From: an uncultured Eubacteriales bacterium
GTDB lineage: Bacteria > Bacillota_I > Bacilli_A > RF39 > UBA660
Direction: 5' to 3'
DNA length: 64,000 nt
Assembly (NCBI GenBank): GCA_905188025.1
Contig: CAJJKI010000004.1
Span: 33,688 to 97,687, forward strand
Within the stretch, counting starts at the first letter, position 1; each line of letters begins with the position of its first letter. Below the pieces are notes generated by a model that saw nothing but the letters and a program-made list of their open reading frames with translations, searched no databases and was not told the DNA's origin. Positions 28,179 to 37,652 of this stretch are shown in pieces. The position numbers were made by a program, and so were the translations under genes.

Positions 28179-28969
28179 AAGCAAAAATATTTAACTAAAA
28201 TTATGATAGCAAAAATTATACGATAAATAGCGAAAATTGAAAAATCATGCTTTTTAACATAGTTTAGAAGAAATTTAATTGAGAATAATCCTACTAGGAA
28301 TGACACTAGGACACCTACTATAGTTTCCCAAGTAAATGCAATATGACCAATTTCAAGTATTGTGGCTCCGGCAATGATGGGAACGGATAAAAGAAATGTA
28401 AACTTAGTAGCAGCTGTTTTTGAAAGCCCTACTAGTCTAGCAGTAAGTATTGTTGTACCACTTCGAGAAAAACCGGGAATAATAGCGAGAGCTTGAGATA
28501 ATCCAATAATTAAGGCTTGAGAAAATGATATGTGTTTGAAGTCCGTCTCAATGCGATAATGATTATCAGCCCACTTGTCTCCAATATAAATTAATATACC
28601 CATGACGGCAAGAGCTGTGGCAATTAACCATATTTTTTCTCGGAAAATGTTTTCAATAACGTCATCAAGAAGAAACCCTAAAACAGCTCCAGGAATAGTG
28701 GCTACTACTAGATACCAAAACATAGTGTTATCAAAGGAGTTTTTCTTTTGAGTTATTTTTTCATAGGCTCCGGTTAATAAATGCCACCAATCTTCAAAGA
28801 AAACTACCAATACAGCAAGTAATGTACCAAAGTGTAAGGCGACATCGAATGCAAGGGTCGATTTTTCCCAACCAAAGAGATATGGTACTAAAATTAAATG
28901 AGCTGATGAAGAGATAGGAAGAAATTCTCCTATTCCTTGAATAATTCCTAAAATTATACTTTTTAGCAT
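28175..28969 (-). CDS. uppP: Undecaprenyl-diphosphatase
   Basis: A 264-residue polytopic enzyme of the BacA/UppP family that dephosphorylates undecaprenyl pyrophosphate to recycle the carrier for peptidoglycan and teichoic acid synthesis. Motif 1 is GIIQGIGEFLPISSSAHLIL (catalytic Glu and Ser region) and motif 2 is IIPGFSRSGTTILTARL (catalytic Arg). About eight membrane segments are present. It gives basal bacitracin tolerance. The gene follows the GH31-like gene by 27 bases and may be cotranscribed with it. Confidence 0.96.
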   Translation of the reverse strand: MLKSIILGIIQGIGEFLPISSSAHLILVPYLFGWEKSTLAFDVALHFGTLLAVLVVFFEDWWHLLTGAYEKITQKKNSFDNTMFWYLVVATIPGAVLGFLLDDVIENIFREKIWLIATALAVMGILIYIGDKWADNHYRIETDFKHISFSQALIIGLSQALAIIPGFSRSGTTILTARLVGLSKTAATKFTFLLSVPIIAGATILEIGHIAFTWETIVGVLVSFLVGLFSIKFLLNYVKKHDFSIFAIYRIIFAIIILVKYFCF

Positions 28970-28996
28970 AAATACATCTCCTTGATTAATTATATT

Positions 28997-31342
28997 TTAT
29001 TTTTGGTTAATAAATTCTAACAAACTAATAAACATATTAATATATTTAGGTTCTAGCCCTTGTCTTCTTAGTTTTCTTAGACCAATACGCTTTTTATTTA
29101 TTGATAGATCACTAAAAATAATTTCATCTACGCTTTCTTTAATAATCGTTTCTATTTTTAGATCATCAAGTATTCCTTCTATTTCTTTGTTGATAACGCT
29201 TATGGTTTCTATTTCTAAATTATTACCAAGTAAAAGTACTTCTAATGGTTCATAAACATTAATATCTTTTAGTTCAAGAAGGAGATCATTCTTTTCAACA
29301 ATAGCTTGGCATTCTTTAGTTTGTCTTTGATATTTTACGATTATTTTATCGGGATTTTTCATATTTTTAAAACGCAACAAATATGTACGATTAGGTACGT
29401 TTAAGTTGCCATCTTTTTTTGTGATTGTAAATTTATAACCATTTTCAACACGATCTAAATTCATTTTGACAATTATGTAATTATAATTCTTATTTAGTGA
29501 TATCCCATCATCTTCATATAATTCATAACTACTATAAAGGCCATTTTCTGCTGGAAAAATTTGTATTTCCATGTTTCGTGGAAGATCTGAGGTATCATCT
29601 AGAGACATAGGAATTATTGAGCCTTCTTTAACAAATATTGGATAATCCTCATCTTTGTAGAAGTTTACATAGTACTTGTTTCCGGCAAATTTTTTACCTG
29701 AGAAATAATCATACCAAGTGCCACTAGGAATAAATATGCGCTGAACAACACGATTCATTTCTATATTTTTCTTTTTAATGATTGGACTTATCATGATACG
29801 ACTGCCAAAGAAATATTGATTTACATAATTTGGCTCATCATATATTTTTGGATATTTATAATATAGTGGTTGTATTAAAGGAACTCCATATTCGTGATAA
29901 TTATATCCTTCATTATATATGTATGGTATTAATTTATTTCTTAACTGCATATATGTTCTTATAACTGATAAATTTAATTGGTTCCATTTCCATGGCTCAC
30001 GTTTGTAATATTTTCCAGTATCTCCCGCTAAAATGAAGATGGGATTGAAGACACCAAATTGGATATAGCGAAGATATAGTTCATCATCTTCAATACCTCC
30101 ATAATATCCTCCAATAGCATGTGCGTGCCAAGTTATTCCAAGATTAGCGGCACTGTTATTGTATGTTGGAAGGGCTTTTAAGGTATCCCAACTAACACGT
30201 GTTTGTCCACTGTAGATAATGGGGTATCTATGAGGAGCTATTCCTGGGTTTCTTGATAATATTACCCCTACTTCATTTAAATTGGCAATTACATAGTGAT
30301 AGTGATTTAGGAGGAAAAGGCCTTGTTTATCTTTTTCATTATTATAATCAATATTAAAAATATTTATACCGGTTGATTTTAAATTACTGATAACTGTATT
30401 TAAATAGATACTAATAGTATTGTTATTTAATGGTATGAAGCTTAAATATTTGTTATCGTAATTGTTTATGGCATTAGACAAAGTATTAAATAGTGGATCT
30501 TTAGGATAAATTGGTAATTCTGGATTTATAGTTAGTCCAAATTTTACTCTTTTACTTTTGTAATATTTATTTAAAATATTTGTATCAAACAATGTACGAT
30601 CATAAGTAAAATTTTCTTCTCTATTATGCCATTTGTCTCCGAGAAGAAAGACAGATATTGGTAAGTGATTATCATAAAATTCTTTTAAAATATTATCAAT
30701 ATCATACATATTGTAAGGATCATTTTTATACCACCAAGTACCTAGAGTATAACGTGGAATCATTGGCGGGTATCCTGTTAGATTAAAATAGTCTTGGAGA
30801 CAGAGGCCTAAATCTTTGTTGTATACGAAAAGATACATATCATAAGTAGTTTCACGTGGAATAAAATTATCATTTTCTAAAACAAGATTAGTACTATCAT
30901 CAAGGGTAGCAAATCCATCAAATGAATATAGGCCTTTATCTAACTTTAAATTATTTTCTAAATAATCTAATGAGTAATTAATGCTTCCTAGATTACGGAT
31001 TTCTTTGTGAGATGGATACCATTCACGATCAGTACCATTTACTTTTACTTTTAGATTTTTACTGTTCATTGGTGTACCTTTTACATATGTTAAGGTGAAA
31101 TATTCGGTGGTTATTGTGAGAGATAGTTCTGTTTGTTCTACAGTAAAATTAGTAGAACCAAAATTTCTTTTTACTACTAGTGATGTAGCACGATTTTCAA
31201 ATTTATTATCTTTATTATATTCAATTCTTATGAGGCGTGGTGAGAGAATGCTAAAACGATATTTGTCACCAGTAATGATATTTTTTTGTTCTGGTATTAA
31301 ATCACGATTATTTTTAATAAAATATGCACTTAAACTAGCCAT
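28997..31342 (-). CDS. GH31-family protein with altered catalytic residues
   Basis: 781 residues with a GH31 layout: N-terminal beta domain, a TIM barrel starting near TLGTWWYKNDP, FLLGDKWHNRE, and C-terminal beta domains with ISPIIKKK and IFIPSGTWYDYFSGKKF. The nucleophile Asp appears kept in FNIDYNNE. The acid/base segment that reads SGD or LGDN in active enzymes is YSGQTRVSWDTL here (Asp to Gln), and the HDIGG motif reads HAHAIGGY (Asp to Ala). Hydrolysis may be lost or changed. A ~70-residue charged C-terminal tail is additional. No signal peptide. The start at 31342 follows GGGTGAT. Confidence 0.8.
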   Translation of the reverse strand: MASLSAYFIKNNRDLIPEQKNIITGDKYRFSILSPRLIRIEYNKDNKFENRATSLVVKRNFGSTNFTVEQTELSLTITTEYFTLTYVKGTPMNSKNLKVKVNGTDREWYPSHKEIRNLGSINYSLDYLENNLKLDKGLYSFDGFATLDDSTNLVLENDNFIPRETTYDMYLFVYNKDLGLCLQDYFNLTGYPPMIPRYTLGTWWYKNDPYNMYDIDNILKEFYDNHLPISVFLLGDKWHNREENFTYDRTLFDTNILNKYYKSKRVKFGLTINPELPIYPKDPLFNTLSNAINNYDNKYLSFIPLNNNTISIYLNTVISNLKSTGINIFNIDYNNEKDKQGLFLLNHYHYVIANLNEVGVILSRNPGIAPHRYPIIYSGQTRVSWDTLKALPTYNNSAANLGITWHAHAIGGYYGGIEDDELYLRYIQFGVFNPIFILAGDTGKYYKREPWKWNQLNLSVIRTYMQLRNKLIPYIYNEGYNYHEYGVPLIQPLYYKYPKIYDEPNYVNQYFFGSRIMISPIIKKKNIEMNRVVQRIFIPSGTWYDYFSGKKFAGNKYYVNFYKDEDYPIFVKEGSIIPMSLDDTSDLPRNMEIQIFPAENGLYSSYELYEDDGISLNKNYNYIIVKMNLDRVENGYKFTITKKDGNLNVPNRTYLLRFKNMKNPDKIIVKYQRQTKECQAIVEKNDLLLELKDINVYEPLEVLLLGNNLEIETISVINKEIEGILDDLKIETIIKESVDEIIFSDLSINKKRIGLRKLRRQGLEPKYINMFISLLEFINQK

Positions 31343-31412
31343 TTCAATCACCCTTTATCTTTAGTTAATTATATCATATCTTGTAGAAAAAAGAAATATT
31401 TTTTTAGAATTT

Positions 31413-31442
31413 AAAAGCGCCTTGTAATGACACAAAGCGCTT
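31413..31442 (-). terminator. Terminator of the sipW operon
   Basis: AAGCGC-CTTGT paired with ACAA-AGCGCTT, an unusually GC-rich stem for this genome, followed by a U-rich stretch. Confidence 0.65.
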
Positions 31443-31449
31443 AATGTTA

Positions 31450-33648
31450 TTATTTAATGATTATTCTAGTAGTTAAATAGTTACTTGCTGTATCAGTAGT
31501 AGCGCTATAACTAAAAATACTAGAATTTTTTTGATTAGCAATGCCTCCCCTAGCTAACCAATTGTTAGTGGTATCAATCCATGTGCCAGTAACATTAGAT
31601 AACTCTTTGGTAGCATCTCCTAAAATGAATGTGTCTTTATAATATAAATCATAGTCTTTATTGCTGATTGGAATATTTGCAAAATTACTATTATCAAGTG
31701 ATAACTCATTAAGCGTTTCAGTGTAATTTGACATTGTAAACTCAGCAGCACTACCAGACATATCATATACTCCATAACTATTACCAGTAGTGGTATCGCT
31801 TAAATTTGTACCACTTACGTAAGTGTTATTTGGTGATATAGTTTGGCATGTATTATTATCACAAACACCATATTTGCTATGTGAAAGATATGCTATTGCT
31901 CCCCATTCGCTATTTTTTATCATGCTGTAATTAGTACCAAGTTTTTTGATTTGTTGATAGTAATCTGATAAATAATTATTGACCCAAACATTAGCATTTG
32001 GTTTTGATTCGATTTGGTTATTATTATTTGATACTTCGTATTTGCTTACCCAAAAGCCAGTTAACTCGGTATCTATATTAGTAAATGCTGGATGAGTATA
32101 ATATTTATCATTATCATTTTTAGTTATTTTAGTTATTAGTAAATCATCGCTATAGCAAGTATTATCTTTACAATGAATTACTCCTGAAGAATCGGTATTT
32201 TTTTCAAAGATTATATCGATACCAGTTTCTTCAGCATTGTAACTAGAGATATTTTCTCCGGTAGCATTCCATAATTTATATTTAAAACGTGGAATCCATA
32301 CATAATAAGAATTTATATCTTTATTATTAATAGTAGTGCCAAGTGGTTGTGATTTGTAGTATTCTTTTAGAGTCATTGGTGTAAATTCGTTATAACCTTC
32401 TATTAAGTTTTCATATACAACATCAATACTTGTTTTATAATTGCTGTTTATAACATTTTCTGAAATAATATCGTTATAGATATAAATATCACCAACTGTA
32501 ATATTAGATACGGTATTATCTTCTTTATTATTGCCTATTTTAAAGCTTGATGATGAAATTATATTTCCTCTTATATTTGTACTTGATATTTTTGCTCCGT
32601 TGGCATAGAAATTTAAATTGTTACCATCGTAAGTGAATCCAAGAATATACCAAGTATTTTCACTGATAGTATATGTTTCAGAGCTAACTGAAACTCCATC
32701 ATTTTCAAAAACAAATTTCTTTGTTTCTAAATTATAATAATAATTTATTTTATCATTTGTGATTAAAGCTATTTTTCCGCTTGCTAACTCATTTGCTTTT
32801 ATTCTTAAAATTGCACTTATGTTAGAGTTGTTATAATTTGATAAACCAATATCTAATGGTGAACCTTCAAGAATAAGATTGCCATTATTGATGGTAGGAT
32901 TATTTAGTTTCAAATCATTGTTACGAGTTAAATCATAAATTACTTTTTCACTATCATTGATAATTACACTGTTAGCCCAAATGCTAGCGTTATAATCATA
33001 CCAACGATATGACTCGATTGTGTTGCTTTCATCAGCTTTACGCCATACTTTAGCATTTTCATCATAATATATTGGAATCATTTTATCTGATTGATTTGGT
33101 CTATTAGCACCACTATTATCAAGAGTTTTATAGATAGCTGTTCCTGAAGATACTACTTTAGCAATAAACTTTTTGCCTAATTCAATATTTGGAGTATCCA
33201 TATCTAACCAAATATTAATTTTGAATGTTTGTTCTTCTCCAGGATAAATTATTAAATCAGATGCAATCACATTATTTGTAGTAAATAAGGTATGTGGTAA
33301 ATTATCGTTGACTTTTACTTTGATATATTTGTTATCAATAACATTCTCATTATCACTTGATAGCATTTTTAGATCATACTTATATATTAGATTACCAGTA
33401 TTTTTTATAGTTAAAGTGTATGGCTCTAGAATGGTACCAGCACTATCGTTCATTGGAAATGCTGACTCTAGAGTTATTTGTTTATCTTCGGTGAATTTTA
33501 AATCAAGTAGTCCAGTATTATAGTTAAAGGTGTTAGTGGTATCAGACTTGATGAATAATGAATATGTGGTTCCACTTAAACTAACGATTACGAATAAAAC
33601 GGCTAAGGCCATAATATAATTCTTCTTAGCTTCAATAAATCTTATCAT
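31450..33648 (-). CDS. SipW-type exported mosaic: TasA-like N-domain, LamG-like and SUMF1/FGE-like C-domain
   Basis: 732 residues. The signal segment ends SLSGTTYSLFIKSD, then comes a TasA-like beta domain ending KINIWLDMDTPNIELGKKF. Residues ~220-390 form a LamG/concanavalin-like lectin domain (ISENTWYILGFTYDGNNLNF, then YANGAKI). Residues ~420-732 resemble the formylglycine-generating-enzyme fold, with YYVWIPRFKY, GFWVSKYEVS, SEWGAIAYLSHSKYG and GNSYGVYDMSGSAAEFTMSN. No catalytic Cys pair of true FGE is apparent, so a binding role is more likely. It is the last gene of the sipW operon. The ATG at 33648 has an AGAGGTGAT site. Confidence 0.72.
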   Translation of the reverse strand: MIRFIEAKKNYIMALAVLFVIVSLSGTTYSLFIKSDTTNTFNYNTGLLDLKFTEDKQITLESAFPMNDSAGTILEPYTLTIKNTGNLIYKYDLKMLSSDNENVIDNKYIKVKVNDNLPHTLFTTNNVIASDLIIYPGEEQTFKINIWLDMDTPNIELGKKFIAKVVSSGTAIYKTLDNSGANRPNQSDKMIPIYYDENAKVWRKADESNTIESYRWYDYNASIWANSVIINDSEKVIYDLTRNNDLKLNNPTINNGNLILEGSPLDIGLSNYNNSNISAILRIKANELASGKIALITNDKINYYYNLETKKFVFENDGVSVSSETYTISENTWYILGFTYDGNNLNFYANGAKISSTNIRGNIISSSSFKIGNNKEDNTVSNITVGDIYIYNDIISENVINSNYKTSIDVVYENLIEGYNEFTPMTLKEYYKSQPLGTTINNKDINSYYVWIPRFKYKLWNATGENISSYNAEETGIDIIFEKNTDSSGVIHCKDNTCYSDDLLITKITKNDNDKYYTHPAFTNIDTELTGFWVSKYEVSNNNNQIESKPNANVWVNNYLSDYYQQIKKLGTNYSMIKNSEWGAIAYLSHSKYGVCDNNTCQTISPNNTYVSGTNLSDTTTGNSYGVYDMSGSAAEFTMSNYTETLNELSLDNSNFANIPISNKDYDLYYKDTFILGDATKELSNVTGTWIDTTNNWLARGGIANQKNSSIFSYSATTDTASNYLTTRIIIK

Positions 33649-33686
33649 TAGTATCACCTCTTATTCTTATAATTTTATTTGTTATA

Positions 33687-35345
33687 TTATTTTTCTATCC
33701 ATGCATATACTTTTATTGTTCCGTAGAAATATTTGTCTTGCATACTATTAGGTGTAGTTTCATAATCAGTCCAAAGCATCAAACGAACATTGATAGTGTC
33801 ATACGGTTCAATTATATCATCTAGTAAAATATAATTTGTGCCATTTATTCCAAGACTATTTGATAAATTATCTTGATACCATATGTCGTTATCCAATTTT
33901 TTAGCAGGATAATATTTTTCTTTTACTTGTAGTTGATAACGGAGATATGTAACATCTAAGTCAGTACGTGGGGACTTTTCAATTACTATACGATATTTTA
34001 CTTTTTTACTGCTATTGTTAATTATTTTAAAATCATTTTTAGAAGTAGATGAATCATCTGAAGTTATATCTTTTATTTTACCATTCTTATCATACAATAT
34101 TCCTTCTTTTGGAACAATTGCGGTATAATCTTTGGTTTTGATAACAGCATTTTTTTCAAATATTTGAACGTCTTCATCTTCAATGTCAGTATGTTTTGTT
34201 AGATCCTCACTAGGAGTGGCAATTGAAGATAAGGTACCATTATTAAATAGTAAATTGCTATTTTCTTCATTATAATAAGTTTTCCCTTGATAATTATAAA
34301 CTGTGCCACCGTTTGTGTAATATATAACATTGTCCTTGTCACGAGTGTTACTTACTTCTACATATATATTATCAACAATTTCATAGATTTTATTATTCTT
34401 GATGATAATACTATTACTTTTACGAACACTAATAGTTCTTGTTCCTTTTTTGATTATTGCTCCACCATCTTGATAGTAATCGATAATATATCCATCATCA
34501 GTAGTAATTGTTTTATATATATTAGCGGAGTTATCATTTGGAAATGTTATATCACTAGAAGAGATATTTAAATCTCGCTCATTACGTACAAGGTAACTTT
34601 TGCCATTTTTTACAACTTCAATTGTACCATCATAATAATAATTTAGAATGTTTGATCCAACGGTTTTAACTTCTTTTAAATATGATACTTTATTATTGCT
34701 AATATAATTATCATTTATATCATTACTATCACGGACAAATATATTCATTTTTGAATTAGTTATTTCAGCAGAACCATCTGAGAAATATGAGACAGTTCCC
34801 CATGGATATTCTTTAGTATTTACTACTGTGACGTCTCTAGTAGTTACTTTTCTATTTGTTTCCCCTTTACTGTTAATACCATATTCACCATTTTCTAGTG
34901 GATTGATACGAGTAATGATATTGCTTTTTTTGTTTATTTTTAATGCTGTACCATCACTATAAAACTTAATGATAAAACTTCCTGTTTCAATTGTTTTTAT
35001 AGTTATTACTTCTCCACTAGTTTTAAAATCACCGGTATTTAGAAATCTATTTTTAGCAGTTTCTTCAGTAATTGGGGCACGGCCACCATCAACATATTTA
35101 TTATAATCGGATAATGTGGTATCAACGGATGTTTTTTCGATAGTTGGTTCTTCGTTTTGATATATATTTGAAAGAAATATAAAGACGCCAGTTATGCATG
35201 TTAGTAAGGAAAGTATTAGAAGAATTGAGAGAATTTGAAAACGATGAAGACACCAAAATGATACTATAGGTTTTTGCTTTTCTTCTAGGATTATTTGTTC
35301 TTCTTTTTTATTTAATTCAACGACTTCTAAATTCTTCTTTGACAT
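33687..35345 (-). CDS. Membrane-anchored repeat protein with TasA-like C-terminal module
   Basis: 552 residues, not a family I recognise. It has a basic cytoplasmic N-terminus, a membrane helix (~38-60), then at least five ~45-residue beta repeats around the pattern Y-x-D-G-x-A/T with FYSDGTALKINKK, YFSDGSAEITNSK, YYYDGTIEVVKNG, YYQDGGAIIKKG and YYTNGGTVYNYQG. The last ~110 residues form a separate beta domain ending INVRLMLWTDYETTPNSM, followed by a KVYAWIEK strand. That is the same terminal motif as the TasA-like proteins. It lies between sipW and the mosaic protein, so it may be an anchor or scaffold for SipW substrates (inference). Confidence 0.6.
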   Translation of the reverse strand: MSKKNLEVVELNKKEEQIILEEKQKPIVSFWCLHRFQILSILLILSLLTCITGVFIFLSNIYQNEEPTIEKTSVDTTLSDYNKYVDGGRAPITEETAKNRFLNTGDFKTSGEVITIKTIETGSFIIKFYSDGTALKINKKSNIITRINPLENGEYGINSKGETNRKVTTRDVTVVNTKEYPWGTVSYFSDGSAEITNSKMNIFVRDSNDINDNYISNNKVSYLKEVKTVGSNILNYYYDGTIEVVKNGKSYLVRNERDLNISSSDITFPNDNSANIYKTITTDDGYIIDYYQDGGAIIKKGTRTISVRKSNSIIIKNNKIYEIVDNIYVEVSNTRDKDNVIYYTNGGTVYNYQGKTYYNEENSNLLFNNGTLSSIATPSEDLTKHTDIEDEDVQIFEKNAVIKTKDYTAIVPKEGILYDKNGKIKDITSDDSSTSKNDFKIINNSSKKVKYRIVIEKSPRTDLDVTYLRYQLQVKEKYYPAKKLDNDIWYQDNLSNSLGINGTNYILLDDIIEPYDTINVRLMLWTDYETTPNSMQDKYFYGTIKVYAWIEK

Positions 35346-35375
35346 AAATATCATTCCTTACTAGCTATTTATATT

Positions 35376-36032
35376 TTATTCTTTAATTAATTTAGTTTTT
35401 ATACCAGCTTTTTTGAGTAACTTCATGATATCATAAGATAAAATTACTAAGCATGGAATAAGTACTACGATGATTAGGCCACCTTTACTTGATAAAATAT
35501 CTTGTAGGTATCCTAATTTAGGAATTTTTAAAATTACTTTACCTAAAATATTTTTATTAGGAACAAGAACGCTATCAGCTACATTATTATTATCACCTTG
35601 TGTACGATATGAATAACTTCCCAATGATTCATCATAATATTTATCAATGATACGGTGTGTAACTGATATACCGCCAAATCTTGTATCAGGAGAAATGAAA
35701 GTTATAATATCTCCAACTTCTAGCTTTTCTTCAGGTACTTTTTTTGTAACAACAATATCTTTTACTTCAATGGTTGGTAACATACTGCCTGATAATACAA
35801 CATAGGCATTAAAGGCTGGAGCTGAATAATCACCTTTCATGGCTCTTATTTTAATGTCGGCAATATATAACAGTAATGTTCCTCCTATTAGTAATAGAAA
35901 GATAAACAACGCATATGACATAACACTAACAATATATCTAAAAATATTTTCATGTTTTTTTATTACTTTTACTTTGTAATGCTTTACTCCAAAAACATTA
36001 TTATTTCCATCTAATTCAATATTTGTAGGCAT
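35376..36032 (-). CDS. sipW: Signal peptidase I, SipW (ER) type
   Basis: 218 residues with N-terminal and C-terminal membrane segments. The catalytic Ser is in VVLSGSMLPTIEVKD. The second catalytic position is the His of GISVTHRIIDKY instead of Lys, which defines the archaeal/ER-like SipW class. YRTQGDNNNVADS is the conserved box E. SipW in B. subtilis processes TasA and TapA. Here it is first in an operon with two large partner proteins and has a good promoter. At least six other proteins in the window carry SipW-like cleavage regions. The ribosome site is AAGGGAGTG. Confidence 0.93.
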   Translation of the reverse strand: MPTNIELDGNNNVFGVKHYKVKVIKKHENIFRYIVSVMSYALFIFLLLIGGTLLLYIADIKIRAMKGDYSAPAFNAYVVLSGSMLPTIEVKDIVVTKKVPEEKLEVGDIITFISPDTRFGGISVTHRIIDKYYDESLGSYSYRTQGDNNNVADSVLVPNKNILGKVILKIPKLGYLQDILSSKGGLIIVVLIPCLVILSYDIMKLLKKAGIKTKLIKE

Positions 36033-36060
36033 ATAAACACTCCCTTATTCTCTATTTAAT

Positions 36061-36089
36061 ATTATAATATATATTTTATAAAAAGACAA
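36061..36089 (-). promoter_or_regulatory. sipW operon promoter
   Basis: Minus strand TTGTCT, 17 bases, TATAAT; the predicted leader is about 22 bases. Confidence 0.65.
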
Positions 36090-36412
36090 GATGATATGAT
36101 AGAAAATTTCATTTTTTTGGAGAAATAAATATAAGGATAATACAGTTATTTGATGATTAATTAAAAATTAATTTTAAGGCCAAAAATATTTATTTTTCTT
36201 TGTACTCTTTTTAGTGAAAATTTTTTAGGACTTAGTTTTTTATTATCCTATTATATTTTTTGTAAGAGTATGGCATTTATCACTTAATCTTATGAAAACA
36301 TGCTATATATTTCTTAAGGCAACGCCAATATATCACATGAACTATGTTTGTCTATATATTTTTTGAAATTATTTAATTTTATTTTTAGTTTGTGATATAA
36401 ATAAATTTGAAA
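36090..36412. other. Long intergenic interval upstream of sipW
   Basis: No credible ORF on either strand. It contains one copy of the three-member hairpin repeat (36317-36359); nothing else was recognised. Confidence 0.5.
36317..36359. repeat. Intergenic hairpin repeat, copy 1
   Basis: Shares CAAYRCCAATATATC, a small inner palindrome and TTTGTC(A/T)ATA with copies at 47411 and 63701. Outer arms AGGCAA/TTGTCT pair with one G-U; the inner arms are ACAT/ATGT. It lies ~60 bases past the permease terminator on the minus strand. Confidence 0.65.
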
Positions 36413-36442
36413 ATAAAAAAACAATCTTTATTTAAGACTGTT
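36413..36442 (-). terminator. Terminator of the ArsP_2-type permease
   Basis: AACAGTCTT/AAGATTGTT stem (one G-U) followed by U7 on the minus strand. Confidence 0.8.
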
Positions 36443-36451
36443 TAATGACTA

Positions 36452-37273
36452 CTATATGATATTTAAAATAATACCGCAAATGCTTGAAAATACTATCATC
36501 GTTAGAACGATTAAAAGATTTTCTTTTAGATGATGATTTTGTTTAAATAGTACTAATATACCTACTCCAGAACCACATAGTAAACCCGCTATACAACTGC
36601 CAAAAGTTATAACATTTTCTAAATACAGTTCTGTGATAATGACGCTAGAAGCACAGTTGGGAATTAATCCGATAAGGCTCATGATAAGTGGTGATAGTAT
36701 CTTGTTATTTTCAGTGAAAGTCATAATAATTTCTTTATCAATTATGGAGTTTAGAAAAATGTTGATTATAAAGATAAAGAAAGTTATTTTTAAAGTATGA
36801 AAAAGGCTTGATTTTAAAATACTATCTTCGCAGTGACAATGTTCTTCTTCGCATAAATTATGAATTTCTTTTTTAGGAGTGTTTCGCTTTTTTTGATAAA
36901 ATAAATCTACTAAAAGGCCAAAAATGAAACCTAGGGCAAACTTTGTTAAAAGAAGAAGAATTATTTCTTTGGTGGCAGCTTTTGATGAGATAAGAATAGG
37001 AAGCATTTCATCAGATGTTGACAAATAGATTGAGAATAATGTTCCTAGTGTTATTACTCTTGCAGCATATAAATTTGAGGCTAAAGCTGAGAAGCCGCAT
37101 TGTGGAATAATGCCTAAAGCAGAACCCGCTAATGGGCCAAATTTGCTTATTTTTGATAGTTTTTTCTTGTTAGTAAATTTATGTTCTATTAACTCCATAA
37201 GAATAAATGATAAAAATAAAAATGGAACTAATTTTAAAGCATCTATTAAGGCATCTTTAATAATATCTAGCAT
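36452..37273 (-). CDS. Putative heavy-metal/manganese exporter (ArsP_2, PF11449 type)
   Basis: A 273-residue protein with about eight to ten membrane segments in two halves. Each half has the conserved polar motif: GIIPQCGFSALASNLY in the first and GLIPNCASSVIITELY in the second. A cytoplasmic loop between the halves is rich in Cys and His (CEEEHCHCED), a likely metal-sensing or metal-binding patch. The family is annotated as a 10TM heavy-metal exporter or putative manganese transporter; substrate is not proven. The upstream region is short and holds no yybP-type riboswitch. Confidence 0.78.
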   Translation of the reverse strand: MLDIIKDALIDALKLVPFLFLSFILMELIEHKFTNKKKLSKISKFGPLAGSALGIIPQCGFSALASNLYAARVITLGTLFSIYLSTSDEMLPILISSKAATKEIILLLLTKFALGFIFGLLVDLFYQKKRNTPKKEIHNLCEEEHCHCEDSILKSSLFHTLKITFFIFIINIFLNSIIDKEIIMTFTENNKILSPLIMSLIGLIPNCASSVIITELYLENVITFGSCIAGLLCGSGVGILVLFKQNHHLKENLLIVLTMIVFSSICGIILNII

Positions 37274-37328
37274 AGTATCACTCCTTTTTAACAGTATGTA
37301 TTATACTATAGGAATAAAATATTGTAAA

Positions 37329-37354
37329 GAAAAAGAATAGAACTAGTCTATTCT
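37329..37354 (-). terminator. SASP terminator
   Basis: AGAATAG/CTATTCT stem followed by a U-rich run on the minus strand. Confidence 0.75.
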
Positions 37355-37365
37355 TAATTATCTAA

Positions 37366-37572
37366 TTACTTAGTTTGATTGTAAGAACCGCCTAATTGAT
37401 TTTGTCCTAATGTAACTAATCTTTTAGTGATTTCTCCACCAACTGATCCGTTTGCTCTAGCAGTAGCATCTGGTCCTAAGTTAACACCAAATTCGTTAGC
37501 TATTTCATATTTCATTCTTTCGATAGCTTGTTTTGCTCCTGGAACAACTAGTTTGTTACTTGAATTATTCAT
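37366..37572 (-). CDS. Alpha/beta-type small acid-soluble spore protein
   Basis: 68 residues, a DNA-coating protein of the dormant spore. Family marks are complete: [16 protein letters not shown], with the GPR protease cleavage site at the Glu-Ile bond of EIANE, then [19 protein letters not shown] and [11 protein letters not shown]. The ribosome site GGAGGTGA is near consensus, as expected for a very abundant product. Expression should depend on SigG, encoded at 55685-56458 in this window; I could not define the promoter with confidence. This is the clearest single marker that the organism makes endospores. Confidence 0.97.
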   Translation of the reverse strand: MNNSSNKLVVPGAKQAIERMKYEIANEFGVNLGPDATARANGSVGGEITKRLVTLGQNQLGGSYNQTK

Positions 37573-37652
37573 TTATTTCACCTCCTACACTAATAGGTTG
37601 TGAAATAATGATGATTTAATACGCTTTTTTGAATGGTAATTTTTACAAGCAA

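Noticed and set aside
37274..37365. Possible manganese (yybP-ykoY) riboswitch before the metal permease
   Set aside because: The interval is under 100 bases, contains the SASP terminator, and lacks the conserved riboswitch motifs.
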